The translations under genes and the position numbers were made by a program. From Panaeolus papilionaceus (Eukaryota > Basidiomycota > Agaricomycetes > Agaricales): a stretch of DNA of 64,000 nucleotides. The notes below the pieces were generated by a model. It was not told the origin of the DNA and made no database searches. It saw only the letters and a list, made by a program, of their open reading frames with translations. Where the stretch lies: NCBI GenBank assembly GCA_015501605.1, contig JADNRZ010000003.1:1922001-1986000 (forward strand), read 5' to 3'. Of this stretch, positions 12,481-22,391 are shown in pieces. Position 1 is the stretch's first letter, and every line of letters begins with the position of its first letter.

Positions 12481-12546
12481 TACAATCCGTTGACGTTCAG
12501 TGCTTTGCATGACTCAATGCAAAGCACTGAACGTCAACGGATTGTA
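12481..12546. repeat. Perfect 30-bp inverted repeat with 6-base loop
   Basis: The arms at 12481-12510 and 12517-12546 are exact reverse complements over 30 bases, separated by GACTCA. The base before the loop makes TGACTCA, the consensus of Gcn4/AP-1-type bZIP factors. Pairing stops at both outer ends. As RNA it would form a 30-bp stem. It sits about 490 bases upstream of the reductase gene at 13032 and overlaps the 3' end of a small minus-strand frame. It could be a mobile-element footprint, a small-RNA precursor or a regulatory palindrome; the sequence alone does not decide. Confidence 0.9.
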
Positions 12547-12784
12547 TGGGATCTACTTTCCCGCAGTCCAATGCGCAGTTCAGTTGTCCGTGGATGAACG
12601 CGACTAAACAACCGCCGATACAACCCGCATTCCAGGTGTGCCGTGTGTCTCGTCGACAAGGTAGGATGGGCTCCCCGGCACTGTCGCCCTCCTTGTTTAG
12701 ATTCGTGAATGCCGGATCCAGTTCGGAAAATGGGGCGTGCTGCACCAGATATGTGCTTGACAGACATATAAAAAGGACAAGCAT
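12497..12784 (-). CDS. Possible small secreted cysteine-rich protein
   Basis: This is a single-exon frame of 95 codons. It starts with a hydrophobic N terminus (MLVLFICLSSTYLVQ) that could be a signal peptide. Six cysteines follow the leader, in a GCIGGC pair, an NCALDC pair and two single positions. The last residues and the stop codon fall inside the left arm of the perfect hairpin, so the 3' end of the frame was shaped by that structure. Small size and lack of a family I recognise make this weak. It could be a chance frame. Confidence 0.25.
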   Translation of the reverse strand: MLVLFICLSSTYLVQHAPFSELDPAFTNLNKEGDSAGEPILPCRRDTRHTWNAGCIGGCLVAFIHGQLNCALDCGKVDPIQSVDVQCFALSHAKH

Positions 12785-13031
12785 GCATACGTCAAACAAC
12801 TAAATATCTACGTCCCCTTTCATCTCCTGGCACTTAGCCTTCATACATCGGCTGACCCTTTCAATTCGTGGTGGCATACCCGTCTGTCACTGTTGATCCA
12901 ACAATAGCAGTGTTGGCGCAACATTCAATTACGATTGTAAATCATATCAATTCCTAGTGTCAGCAGTATATATTGCACCCAGCCAGAGTCCTTTCTCTTC
13001 CAGTTCTCATCTCTTTCTTTGCTGCCTCTCG
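12785..13031. promoter_or_regulatory. Promoter region of the reductase gene, with TATA-like box
   Basis: TATATATT at 12967-12974 lies about 60 bases before the ATG at 13032 and is followed by a CT-rich stretch (CTTTCTCTTCCAG, CTCTTTCTTTG). This is the usual layout of a fungal core promoter with a pyrimidine-rich start region. Confidence 0.45.
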
Positions 13032-14008
13032 ATGTCAGACCCTCGTAACTTGAACGTTGTCGTCATTGGTGGGTCCCGTAACATCGGCTACGATGCTGCT
13101 CTTCGTTTCTTAAAGAGTACGTGAAGCATTTCTCCCTTCGATCTATTTAATAAATACTGAACAAGCATTTAGATACCCCTTCAACGGTTACCTATCTGCT
13201 CAGAAACCCTGCAGCCTTCGATGAAGACGCCGATGTGCAGAAATATGTCAAAACAGGCCAAGCTTCTCTCGTCAAGGGAAATGCATTGTCTCCAGAGGAT
13301 GTAACTAAACTCTGGGCCGAGTCAAGCAAGAATAGGCCAGTTGATGTCCTTCTCTTTACAGTCGGCTTCAGTAAGCTCCCTCACCTTTGAAATGAAATAA
13401 AAACGCGACTAACATCGTTGTGTCCGTCTCTAGCTGGAAATCCAAAGTTTCACCCCGTCAAAGGATATTTGATCGACCCACCAGACCTCGTTACGAAGTC
13501 CCTCCTCAACGTCTTATGCACCATGCCGAAAACTCCTACACTTCCCAAGATTATTGCCCTCTCCACTTTGGGGGTTAGCCGAACTTCTCGATCTGCCTCA
13601 CCCTTACTCCTCAGTCCTATTTACGGTTGGCTCATAACCCCTGCCGTCAAGGACAAGCTGGGCATGGAGCGCGTCCTAGCTCATTGTGCAGGCTGGAATT
13701 GGAAGGCCAAGGATGGTGAGCCATCAGACATCATAATGGGCGAGAATTGGCGCGGTCGCGAGGGTCTTCCTGCTCCTGGTTCGATGAAGGGCTTGGTCTG
13801 TGTGGTCAGGGCTTCCATGTTGACTGACGGAGAAGCGATTGCGGATACTCCAAATGCACAGAGCGGGACTAAGAAGCCCTATCGTGCAGCTGTGGGAGAT
13901 ATCTCTGGGTACACAGTGTCGCGGAAGGACGTCGGACACTTCGTATATGAAACGATTGTCCATAATTGGGGTCAGTTCGGAGGGAACCAAGTTAGTATTT
14001 CGTATTGA
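13032..14008 (+). CDS. NAD(P)-binding Rossmann-fold protein (SDR/NmrA-like)
   Basis: Three exons (13032-13116, 13173-13370, 13434-14008) give 285 residues. The N terminus NVVVIGGSRNIGYDAALRFL is a Rossmann nucleotide-binding turn (GGSxxIG), followed by a second strand TVTYLLRNP and a VDVLLFTVGF strand. The central part (PKIIALSTLGVSR) resembles the third strand and active-site region of atypical short-chain dehydrogenases. A clear YxxxK pair is not visible, so catalysis is uncertain. The start is chosen for good context and a TATA-like box 60 bases upstream. The product would be cytosolic; no membrane helix is seen. The gene is intact. The substrate is unknown. Confidence 0.8.
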
Positions 14009-14240
14009 GGGCTGGGGTTCTTCTGCCTGCTTTTTTTAATTCAGACAATTTGTTGATATCTAGCACCGTTTTGCCTCTTATTATATGTGTGGATAATAAT
14101 ATGACATTAGGTGTAGCTGGTCAATACGTAGCCCTACGCAGTTTCCCCCAATCTCGATCGTTCGATGCGTATTGGAAGATATAAATTCAAATCTCTGACG
14201 ATAGAGTTAGGTAGATGGATCAACTGAATCCCACGACAAT

Positions 14241-16309
14241 ATGTCTAAACAATATGTCGGGGATTTTTGTAGCCTTAGCTTACACGCAGCGTCAAGTAAC
14301 ATTGCTGTACTGCTACTTCAATATGAGCACCTGCTAGGGCACTCACCATACGCCAAGCCCAATATAGAAGTGCTCAAGTGCTCATCACTCGTTACTACCA
14401 TGTTGTCGACTCTTGCATATCGACAATTCACGGCATCACCCACGGAATTCCTACTCACCCCATACTGTGCTGGTCTTCTTGTAATGGTATGTGTATTTTA
14501 GTCAAAGTTGTCAGAATATGGCAATATTCGAAGCTCTTCAACCCCAGTTTGGACTTCTACATCTTATTCAGCGTAAGATTACACGCCAACCACATCGCCC
14601 AATCCCTCTCCAACCCGTAACGCATTCCCTTCAGCTGTGGCTCTGTGAAACTCTACTCTCAACGTTGGATTTTCAAAAGACATCGATAAGGCTCGCTTTA
14701 CAACTCCCGATTATATGTGCTCTGTTGAAAGTTGTGCTTCTTTGGCTGATATTAGTGCTGCAAACCTTCGAGTCCACCGATCTCCAGGCTGTGAACTCGG
14801 ATCGCCATAAGCTTTTCTCGCTTAGTCGTTCGGCTCGGCTGCTACCACTTGACTGGTTGGAGAAGGATATTGGACAGATATGTTGGTATACATTCTGTGC
14901 CACATGTGCATCGTATGTCCTGGAAGCGTTTATAAAGCGTCGAACTGGGGATGAGACTCCTGAATGGATCATACCCGCCGGCATGAACATATTTGGACGT
15001 CCCAGTATTACCTCTCCTCGTCAGATGGTGGGTCTTCGCACTTCATTCAGATATATATACTGTTTCTGAGTAGAGGGTACAAACATAGCCCGTTTATGCT
15101 TTTGTGCTCTACAGTGCCTCTGTAGGAAAAATGTCGTCCACAAATTCTGGGGTCTCAGGAATATCACCTTCTCCAAAGCCACACAGAGAAATTGTGATAA
15201 GCATATTTCTTTTTGCTTTATCGCGTTTCTTTCTCCACCTCCTGTTTATTTCGGAGAGATTGTCGAGGCATCGGCTCCTTCCAACGGGCTTCCGTGATCT
15301 GTTGACGATTGCATTTTGTTGCGAAGGTATTTTTGCCTCTCGCCCTGGTTACACCGGATCTGGTGTTTTGCCTGCCTTCACAATGATGGGACTACTCGCG
15401 TTCGTAGTGCTCACCAAAACTCTCAACTTTACGGCCCAGCTGCTGGTTCAGGGATATACTGGAGAAGATGAGTACATGACACTTGCGTCTATGGGAGAGT
15501 CTGTTCCAGGTGAGATTAAATTCCTGTTACAGGACCTTCCATGGGCTGAGCAAAGTTAACATCTTCTATTCAGGTATAACCCGAGGTAGTGTCGGGCTTA
15601 TCAGAAGAATAAGTACCATCCTAAGCTCCCTGCCTACCGAGGAGGAATTTGTGGTACTCCTGACTCAACTAGCCAAAGATAGCTTGCTGTCCACCGGAAT
15701 GACGGGCTGGGGGAACGAAGTCGCACCCATATTTTCCCCTGTCGGAGCTTGGCGTCGTATGACAGAACGTTCTCAACTCCAGGGTAATTTCATTGTCGAA
15801 CACTGTGCTACAGATTCATCCAACGAGTCGCAAAATGAGCCCTCGTCCTCCTCAAAATTAATCAGAGCAGTACCTCTTTTTCCCGTGAAGGTGCCAACAA
15901 GAGGGTTGAAGGAGGCGACTGAACAGGGGTCACCAGAAGGATATCAAGATTCTTATATTTTCGAGGGTCTATCATATCTTGATCGTGTTGAACCAAAAGC
16001 AGACGTACCCGGTCCCTGTGCTGTCTGCCTGACATCCCCCCGGGAGATCATTTGTTGGCCTTGCCGGTATGCATCTACATATTCACATCTGCTCTTTTTA
16101 CTATTACCGACAACCATGAACATGTTTAGATGTCTAGTTACTTGCAATGCGTGCCGGGCGCATCTGGCATCTAATAGCTCAAGGGAGCCACTTTGTCTCT
16201 TTTGTCAAAAGCGGTAAGTAATCCCAGTATTTAGCAATTTCTTCTGCCTCCAGACTGACTTAACCATTCACTTAGAATCGAGGGATTTTCTCGTATTTTC
16301 ATTCATTGA
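14241..16309 (+). CDS. Multi-pass membrane RING-finger protein, Asi1/Asi3-like
   Basis: Six exons in matching phase (14241-14486, 14572-15027, 15089-15509, 15574-16066, 16130-16213, 16276-16309) give 577 residues. The first two thirds carry several hydrophobic segments (for example IRLALQLPIICALLKVVLLW and the ISIFLFALSRFFLHLLF stretch). The C terminus is a C3HC4 RING: CAVC, WPCRCLVTC, NAC and CLFC. It is followed by the tail RIEGFSRIFIH. The block SPREIICWPCRC plus a tail of the form EGxxRIxI is characteristic of yeast Asi1 and Asi3. These are inner nuclear membrane ubiquitin ligases that degrade mislocalised membrane proteins and latent transcription factors. Orthology is inferred from RING and tail; the membrane part is too diverged for me to align. 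Confidence 0.8.
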
Positions 16310-17234
16310 CTTGGTTTGGATATCCATCACCAGATTCGTCTCCCAACGAGAATGCGTTTTTATTTATTGGCTGTGTACAGAATACCGCTCGGATTGAAAA
16401 CTGAAGCTGGTGGAGAAACCTGAACACAAAGGATGATGGAACAGGGTGAGGTTAATCCGGGATGAGGCAAAGCCTCGTCAGAGGATAAGATGCAGTGAGT
16501 ACGCCTAGGCGTGTCATCATTTGGCTGTATCGATGCAGCCAAACATCCGACGCGCGGGATGGGGTTATGTCGCCTTTGCGCTCCTTCCACCCCATTCTTT
16601 CTTTCGAAACCTTTTCGCTGCGAAAAATTTTAGGCATCGTCAAAGAGAACTCGACAAAAGCTCCATTTTCTTTTAACCCGCCCGCCCACTCCAGTGCATG
16701 GGAAGGCCGCTTGACATCCAGCTGGGATAGCCTCGGCTTGTCCTAGCGCTCTGGTCGCTTGGCGCAGCGCTTTCATCACGACGCAGACGCGAAATTCGGG
16801 CGAAAACCCGAGACGCGTATCGTCGAAGGTTTGACGCGTCGTGATCATGTGAGGTTTCAGATTTCACGTGCGAGTCCTTTTCGGAGCGCCCGCCAAACGA
16901 CCCCCGCACCCTCACAAACTATGAAACCTCACAGTTTGTTAACATCTGATATTCATCCTAACATCAACATAAATAACGAACAGAATCATATTACCCTTCC
17001 TCCCCTCTCACGCGGAGAAAGCTCGCAACGTATATCTTATCCCTGACGCGCGTAACAAATTGACGCGTTGTATCACGTGATCAAAAGATGTCGCAATAGC
17101 CACCAATATGTCGCCATTTCGCCTCATACCATTGCACATTGAGTCGCCATAATTGAGTTTAATAAATATAGTTTGTAGCACCAGTTGGAACATTCTCACC
17201 TACCCTTGTCTTTTCATTGTTGTATCCATACGAG
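16310..17234. promoter_or_regulatory. Intergenic region with clustered ACGCGT and CACGTG sites
   Basis: No gene is seen. Three ACGCGT hexamers (16813-16818, 16834-16839, 17063-17068) and two CACGTG E-boxes (16865-16870, 17074-17079) fall within about 270 bases. A 12-bp inverted repeat TGTGAGGTTTCA (16848-16859) and TGAAACCTCACA (16922-16933) lies between them. This is upstream of the F-box-like gene starting at 17235 and is the most site-dense intergenic segment in the window. Function is inferred only. Confidence 0.4.
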
Positions 17235-18131
17235 ATGAATACTCTACCACCAGAATTGCACAGTTATATTTTCCAGTTGGCATGCACCGACAACGGCCAA
17301 ACTATCAGGACTCTGAATTCAGTTTCATCATACTTCCATGAAATCTCGAAAATATTCCTATACCAGACCGTTAGCGTTTCAGGGCCCGAGCAAATCGAGG
17401 CATTATTGCAGCGGATCGAACACATACCCCAGCACCATCGTCTTATTCGGCATCTATACCTCAGCGACGGTACATTGGAAAACCCAAAAAGTGCCAGCGC
17501 TCAAGCCATAACTCGCCTCTTATTGATCGCAGCTCCACATCTGCACAGTCTCGCATTTGTCATCGCTTCCCCCTTTCAAAGCACTACCTTAATTTCTCGC
17601 CTCTTGCGCACGTCCTTCCCCAACCTGATCGATCTCACCATTTCGGGTTTTTACCCATTTCCATCGAGCGCCGGCAAATTCCCAAAATTACAAATCCTAC
17701 ATCTTCACGGAAACACAAACCCTGTCGGCCTTTTCCAAAGTAACTGTCTCGTGAAGTCATGTCCAGCCCTTCGATCACTTCATATTTCTGGATTAAAGGT
17801 CGCTGGGCCATTCGTTATGGAACTTCATGAAGCGCTGAAAGGCCAAGCCAAGTTGGACGGCGACAAAGACGACATCACAACAAACATTCCTCCGGTTGAG
17901 TTGCCAAAATCCATACAGCACATCATAGTCCAAGCAGGCATCCCAGGCGACGGCGTCACACCGAGCGCTACGCTTGCGCGCCTCAAGCACACAGTGATGA
18001 TGGAGCGATTAGAGGAGGTGAAGAGTAGCTCGATACCCAACATAGGAGGGGTGACCTTTGTTGTAAAGGGTGGCGGTGATGTTACACCCCTGGACATCCA
18101 TCGCTCTTGGCTAGAAAGAATGCAAATCTAG
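17235..18131 (+). CDS. F-box/LRR-like protein, single exon
   Basis: This is an uninterrupted frame of 298 residues. The N terminus (MNTLPPELHSYIFQLACT, then TIRTLNSVSSYFHEISKIFLY) has the shape of a degenerate F-box: LPxEL, a helix, a serine-rich turn and a final aromatic. It is followed by leucine-rich segments such as LHSLAFVIASPF, PNLIDLTISGF and PKLQILHLHGN. F-box proteins recruit substrates to SCF ubiquitin ligases through Skp1, and large expansions are usual in agarics. I start at the ATG 17235 because the longer frame upstream has no ATG. The target is unknown. Confidence 0.65.
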   Translation: MNTLPPELHSYIFQLACTDNGQTIRTLNSVSSYFHEISKIFLYQTVSVSGPEQIEALLQRIEHIPQHHRLIRHLYLSDGTLENPKSASAQAITRLLLIAAPHLHSLAFVIASPFQSTTLISRLLRTSFPNLIDLTISGFYPFPSSAGKFPKLQILHLHGNTNPVGLFQSNCLVKSCPALRSLHISGLKVAGPFVMELHEALKGQAKLDGDKDDITTNIPPVELPKSIQHIIVQAGIPGDGVTPSATLARLKHTVMMERLEEVKSSSIPNIGGVTFVVKGGGDVTPLDIHRSWLERMQI

Positions 18132-18565
18132 AAGACGGTACCTACTAGTCGAATATAATATCTATATCTGCTCTGAATATAGAGTTGACATCTCTAAACT
18201 TTCATTATGGACCCGAGGAAGATCACATTTCCAGAACACGCAATAGTAGACATTAATCGACAAAAGACAGGATGAAAAAAGACTATATCCATTGTTGAAA
18301 CAGATACAGTTTACGATACGCCACAGCAGTTGGATGCAAAGCGGAGAAGATGATATGAAAGGGGTGCTAGAATCTATGAGTATTAAGGGCGCAGGGAAGA
18401 CCATCGCACAGCCAGGAGGTCGCTTAAATGAACAAGAACGACAATCAGGCCTTGTCGTTTCCAATCACCGTGAGGAGTCAGTAGAGTATCACACATATGG
18501 TCCATGGAACATGCACTTACTATTCCAAACAGTGCGTTGTGATATGCTTGGTATCATTTCGGGGC

Positions 18566-19713
18566 TCAATGGTGAGCCTCTTCAGCCTCCAGGGCCTTGG
18601 GGTTGAAGACCCCGTCGGGATTGAACTCCTTCCAGGTGGTCGCAGGACCTTTCGACGGCATTCTGCCCACCGGAATAGGGTCATTCGCTGGATTAAATTT
18701 TTTATCAGTATTTCTGAAAGCCATGGGTCAATCTGGTGATTTCTTCAGTCAACTTACGGATGAACTAAATGCGTGTCGACTAATCTGAGTAAAGGCTCAA
18801 TATAACACGGTACAGTTACACATACCAAGGCGACCACGGTCTTTTTGTCTCCGTCAGGGTGAAGCACGATACGATCGTCGGAGTAGTCAGCGATCACTGC
18901 CTTGCCGTTGACTATGTCTTTGAGCATCGCATAGTCCTTGAAAATGACGACACCGGGCTTCTCTATAGGCTCGATAAATAAGGCCAATCATATCCGGGAC
19001 ATATAGCACTGTGTAACGCACCCTCGACAGGTACAGTGCTGGCGGTTTGGAAGTAGACGTATTTCCTCAAAGCAGGGAATTGCAAATAGAGTCTGTCTCT
19101 ACCCTCAGCTCTCACAGCTGTGGTCTGGGCCGTTGCTGCTGGGAACTTGGACCATTTGCCGCGTCCCCTGGCGGTGGTAGCGCCAGGAATGGGATACTTC
19201 TGCAGAGCTGACTTCAGTAAGTGTCATAGTCATGGGTAAGCTCTCTCACCCTAACATCGACCCTTGCCAAAAACTACAAGACTCAGGTCAATAATGTGAG
19301 TCTCTGCACTTGCCAACGGGGAGAATGCTTACCCTGGCAATAGGTATGCGGTCGTCAGCCTCGTAAAAGGTAAGGGCTACAGTAATTCATGGTCCAACGC
19401 TGTATTTGACGTAGTCAAAATCATGGTCACGTATTGCGGAATCCGAGGCAGCGTTGTTGTAGAACAAGAGACCTTCGGGATCTGAGAGGGACAAAGTCAA
19501 CAGATGGAAGGCTTTGTCTGAGTGTCAAAGCTTACCTTTCCCAAACTCGACATCGCCAACAAATTGTTGCATGATGTCAGGTGCCTGAAGGCGTACTTTC
19601 AGGTCATTGCCCTCCCAGCGGAATTGGGTCCATGCAGCGCATTCGCTCCTGAAGGTTTCGGCAGCCTCTTTGATCAGGCGGGGGAAATCTGTGAGCAATG
19701 GGGTGGGTGACAT
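18566..19713 (-). pseudogene. Unknown-family tandem paralogue A, in-frame stop
   Basis: This gene is homologous along its length to the gene at 20499-21612. Exon 1 starts MSPTPLLTDFPRLIKEA and ends GDVEFGKG; exon 2 starts DPEGLLFYNN. In exon 2 the codon that is TGG (W) in the paralogue's GAGPWITV is TGA here (19387-19389), and the frame stays open on both sides. Later exons are preserved: a 24-base exon (19273-19250, FLARVDVR), then RGRGKWSKFPAATAQ, LYLQFPALRKYVYF and KPGVVIFKDYAML. The last exon (ATTWKEFNPDGVFNP, stop at 18566) cannot be reached in phase with the donors I see. A TATA-like box (19797-19803) remains. This is either a recent pseudogene or a sequencing error at one base. I do not recognise the family. 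Confidence 0.65.
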
Positions 19714-19796
19714 TTATGCTGAGGTTGTTGTGTGTTTCAGTTAGTTGAATCGAATTGTTTGAAGACGATGAGGACCTTCGAACGGGATGTGGCTTG

Positions 19797-19803
19797 TTTT
19801 ATA
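19797..19803 (-). promoter_or_regulatory. TATA-like box of paralogue A
   Basis: TATAAAA read on the minus strand lies about 85 bases upstream of the ATG at 19713. Spacing fits a fungal core promoter. Confidence 0.4.
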
Positions 19804-20498
19804 CATTCGTCGAGCTCGATGTGTCCTAAATAGGAAAGAACCGAGAATCATTGTGCCTCCGAGCGCTTGTCAATTTTCATTATCACTAGGACCATAGTTG
19901 ACTGTTGGGATCAGCGGGGATTCAAGTATTGGGGCGTCATGCTAAAACAAACGGCGTTTGGGAACTCCGATAACTTTCTTTGCAACATTCGAAAGTATAT
20001 GTCAACCCGGAGACACACCTTCACCGTATTCTAGGCTATATCGTCTCGTGTGAAGTAACCTAAAGCAGCTGAAGGTGGATGCAAGTAGAAAGCGAAATTA
20101 GCAGGCATCTCGGAATGCGATCATACAATAGGCCTATGCCTATTAGAAGACCCAGTGTCATTGAAGGCCTGTATGTAATACTATCCCCGGCATGACTAAA
20201 TTACTCAACACGAGCACTACAGCAATGAATCTTTGAACCATAACGGTCGGTTAGATTCGGGAATTGAAATCGATAGTCATAAAGAGTGCGCCACTTCCAT
20301 TCCCAATACTGGTATACATAAGGCCCTTAAATCTGTTCAATAATGTCTTCGATTGATTGCGGTTCGGGCACTCGCCACTGGAAATGAGTAAGCAAGCTCA
20401 TGCCCCCCAGGTCATTCATTATGGTTTTCTTTCCGTCACATGTCGAACAAGGCTATTGATCGAGAATTGCGCGTGGACAAAAACGTATACATTACAAC
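19804..20498. other. Spacer between the tandem unknown genes
   Basis: This is the upstream region of paralogue A and the downstream region of paralogue B. No further gene or repeat is recognised. Confidence 0.4.
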
Positions 20499-21612
20499 CT
20501 ACTCATCCTCGATTGTTCTCCAAGAGGTTGTTACCGGCAGTTCCATTTTGCTGATGCCTATGGCGACGTCCGCTTCATCATACTTTGAGAGCCGAATACT
20601 GACTGAAGGCAGGTAAATCACTTACGAAGATACTAAGTAATAGAGACGGAGATGTGCGAGGTTAGGTACAGCATCGTAGCGACTGTCACTGGTACCTTAC
20701 TCACCAGTCCGACGATGGTCTCAGGATGACCTTTGACGTAGAACGTTATCCTGTCATCTGACCAGCTTGCTAGAACCACTTCTTCTCTCACTTTGTCTTG
20801 AAGGGTGGCATAGTTCTTGAAGATAAAAATTCCAGACTTCTCTACAAGAGCAGTTGTCAGAACATGCAAGTGAGCTGGATACTAATGCTCCCTTACCCTC
20901 AATCGGGCTTGAATCTTTCGTTTCGAAAAATACATATTTTCGAAGCGCAGGGAGCTGTAAATAGATTCTCGGTCGTCCTTCTGCTCTGATAGTTATGCCT
21001 TGGGCCGTCCCAGCTGAAAACTTCGACCAGTTTCCTCGTCCACTTTCCCCTTGCCTGGAAAGGTAGGCGTAACTCTGCGATTTGGTCATCAATTGGGCCA
21101 ATGAACGGGCTCAAACACAACTTACCTCAGATTTTACTCGAGCAATAAACTGTGTAACGTGAGATAGTAAAATACCAATAAAACATGATACGACTTGAAT
21201 GCTTACCCTGGAAAGAAAATGGTCTCCTGAACCATCATCGCTGCCAGTAAAGAAGTCGATCTGCACTGTGATCCAAGGGCCCGCTCCATAGGCAGTATAT
21301 CTGAATGCTTGATCTGGGACGCTGAAGTCCAGTTCAGTGTTATTATAGAAGAGGAGACCAGCTGGATCTAATTTTTTGAATAGTTGTAACATCAGAATAG
21401 TTTCTCCAAAGTTATGCGAAGAGTAAAAGAACAGAACCCTTTCCAAAGTCGACGTCGCCCATGAACTGCTGCATGATGCGTGGGGCTTGGACGCACAATT
21501 TCATCTCCTGTTCTACAAGCTGAACCTGCGCGTGAGCACCACACTGGTTGGCGAAGGTCTTGGCTGCCTCCATGATGAGGGCAGGATAATCACTGTCGAC
21601 TGGAGTTGTCAT
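20499..21612 (-). CDS. Unknown-family tandem paralogue B
   Basis: This is the apparently intact member of the pair, roughly 230 residues. Exons follow the same plan as paralogue A: MTTPVDSDYPALIMEAAK to GDVDFGKG; DPAGLLFYNN to GDHFLSR with GAGPWITVQIDFF; a 24-base exon (21149-21126, FIARVKSE); SYAYLSRQGESGRGNWSK to KYVFFETKDSSPIE; EKSGIFIFKNYATLQ to GHPETIVGL; a probable 7-base exon; and a last exon ending TTSWRTIEDE. I start at 21612 because it aligns with the start of A, although the frame extends upstream. There is no signal peptide, membrane helix or motif I can name. Conserved features are FGKGDP, GLLFYNN, RGxWSKF, ALRKYVxF and the last aromatic cluster. Confidence 0.7.
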
Positions 21613-22391
21613 ATCGTGAGGCTGAGGGCGAAATGAAATGAGAAGAGGGTAGTGTATCATTAGCAACCAGCCTTATAGCATGCTATCTAGGATTAAGCCG
21701 ATTTTCGAATCAATTTGAGAAGGCAAAATGGCACATGTTGATGTGGAGAGGTCAATAACTCGACCTCATTTGTCTGCTCTCGTCATCAGGTGCGCATTTG
21801 CAAATAATGTGATCACCTTTAAACTTTGGACCGACCCAATACAAAGGGATGATTCAATGCGTTGGTGTTTTTCTGTTTATAAAACGGCGCAGAACTCCCT
21901 GTATTTCCAGCAGCTTGATGGATGGCGTTTTACCTTCTCTCCCAGACCCCGAAAAGCATGTCGTAAAGCGGCAAGAGGCCCCTATTCTGGTTGATCCGGG
22001 AACTCCGAGTGTGCCGCACTGATTTTCAACTCTCGCCAGCATTATGCTCAATCAAATGAACGATATGTAGGTTAGTTTGTAGACTCCCAAAATTAACAGC
22101 GTCATCAGATTTCTTCCAATGATACACAATTCGCTTCTTTGAAGTTCTCATGCATCGTCCCAACACCATCCCACGTAGTGCTGCTTGGTTGTGAGAAGCA
22201 CCAAGCGAGACGTCTGGGTGCACTCGGGTTTCGTTAAGACTTCCATTGTGAGTATCTTACAACTTTTAAACCTTCTTCAGGTTGTCTCACCGCCTTCACA
22301 CGCAAAAGAACCAATGTACAAATACCTCAGGGTCAACAATCTCGTTTCTGTCAGCCAATGGGCTGAGGTGTTAACCCTCCATGAAAGTGCA
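21613..22391. other. Divergent intergenic region
   Basis: This separates paralogue B (minus) from the first GTPase (plus). An open frame at 22185-22406 runs into the GTPase first exon in the same phase, so a start upstream of 22392 (for example the ATG at 22314) is possible. Nothing else is supported. Confidence 0.4.
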
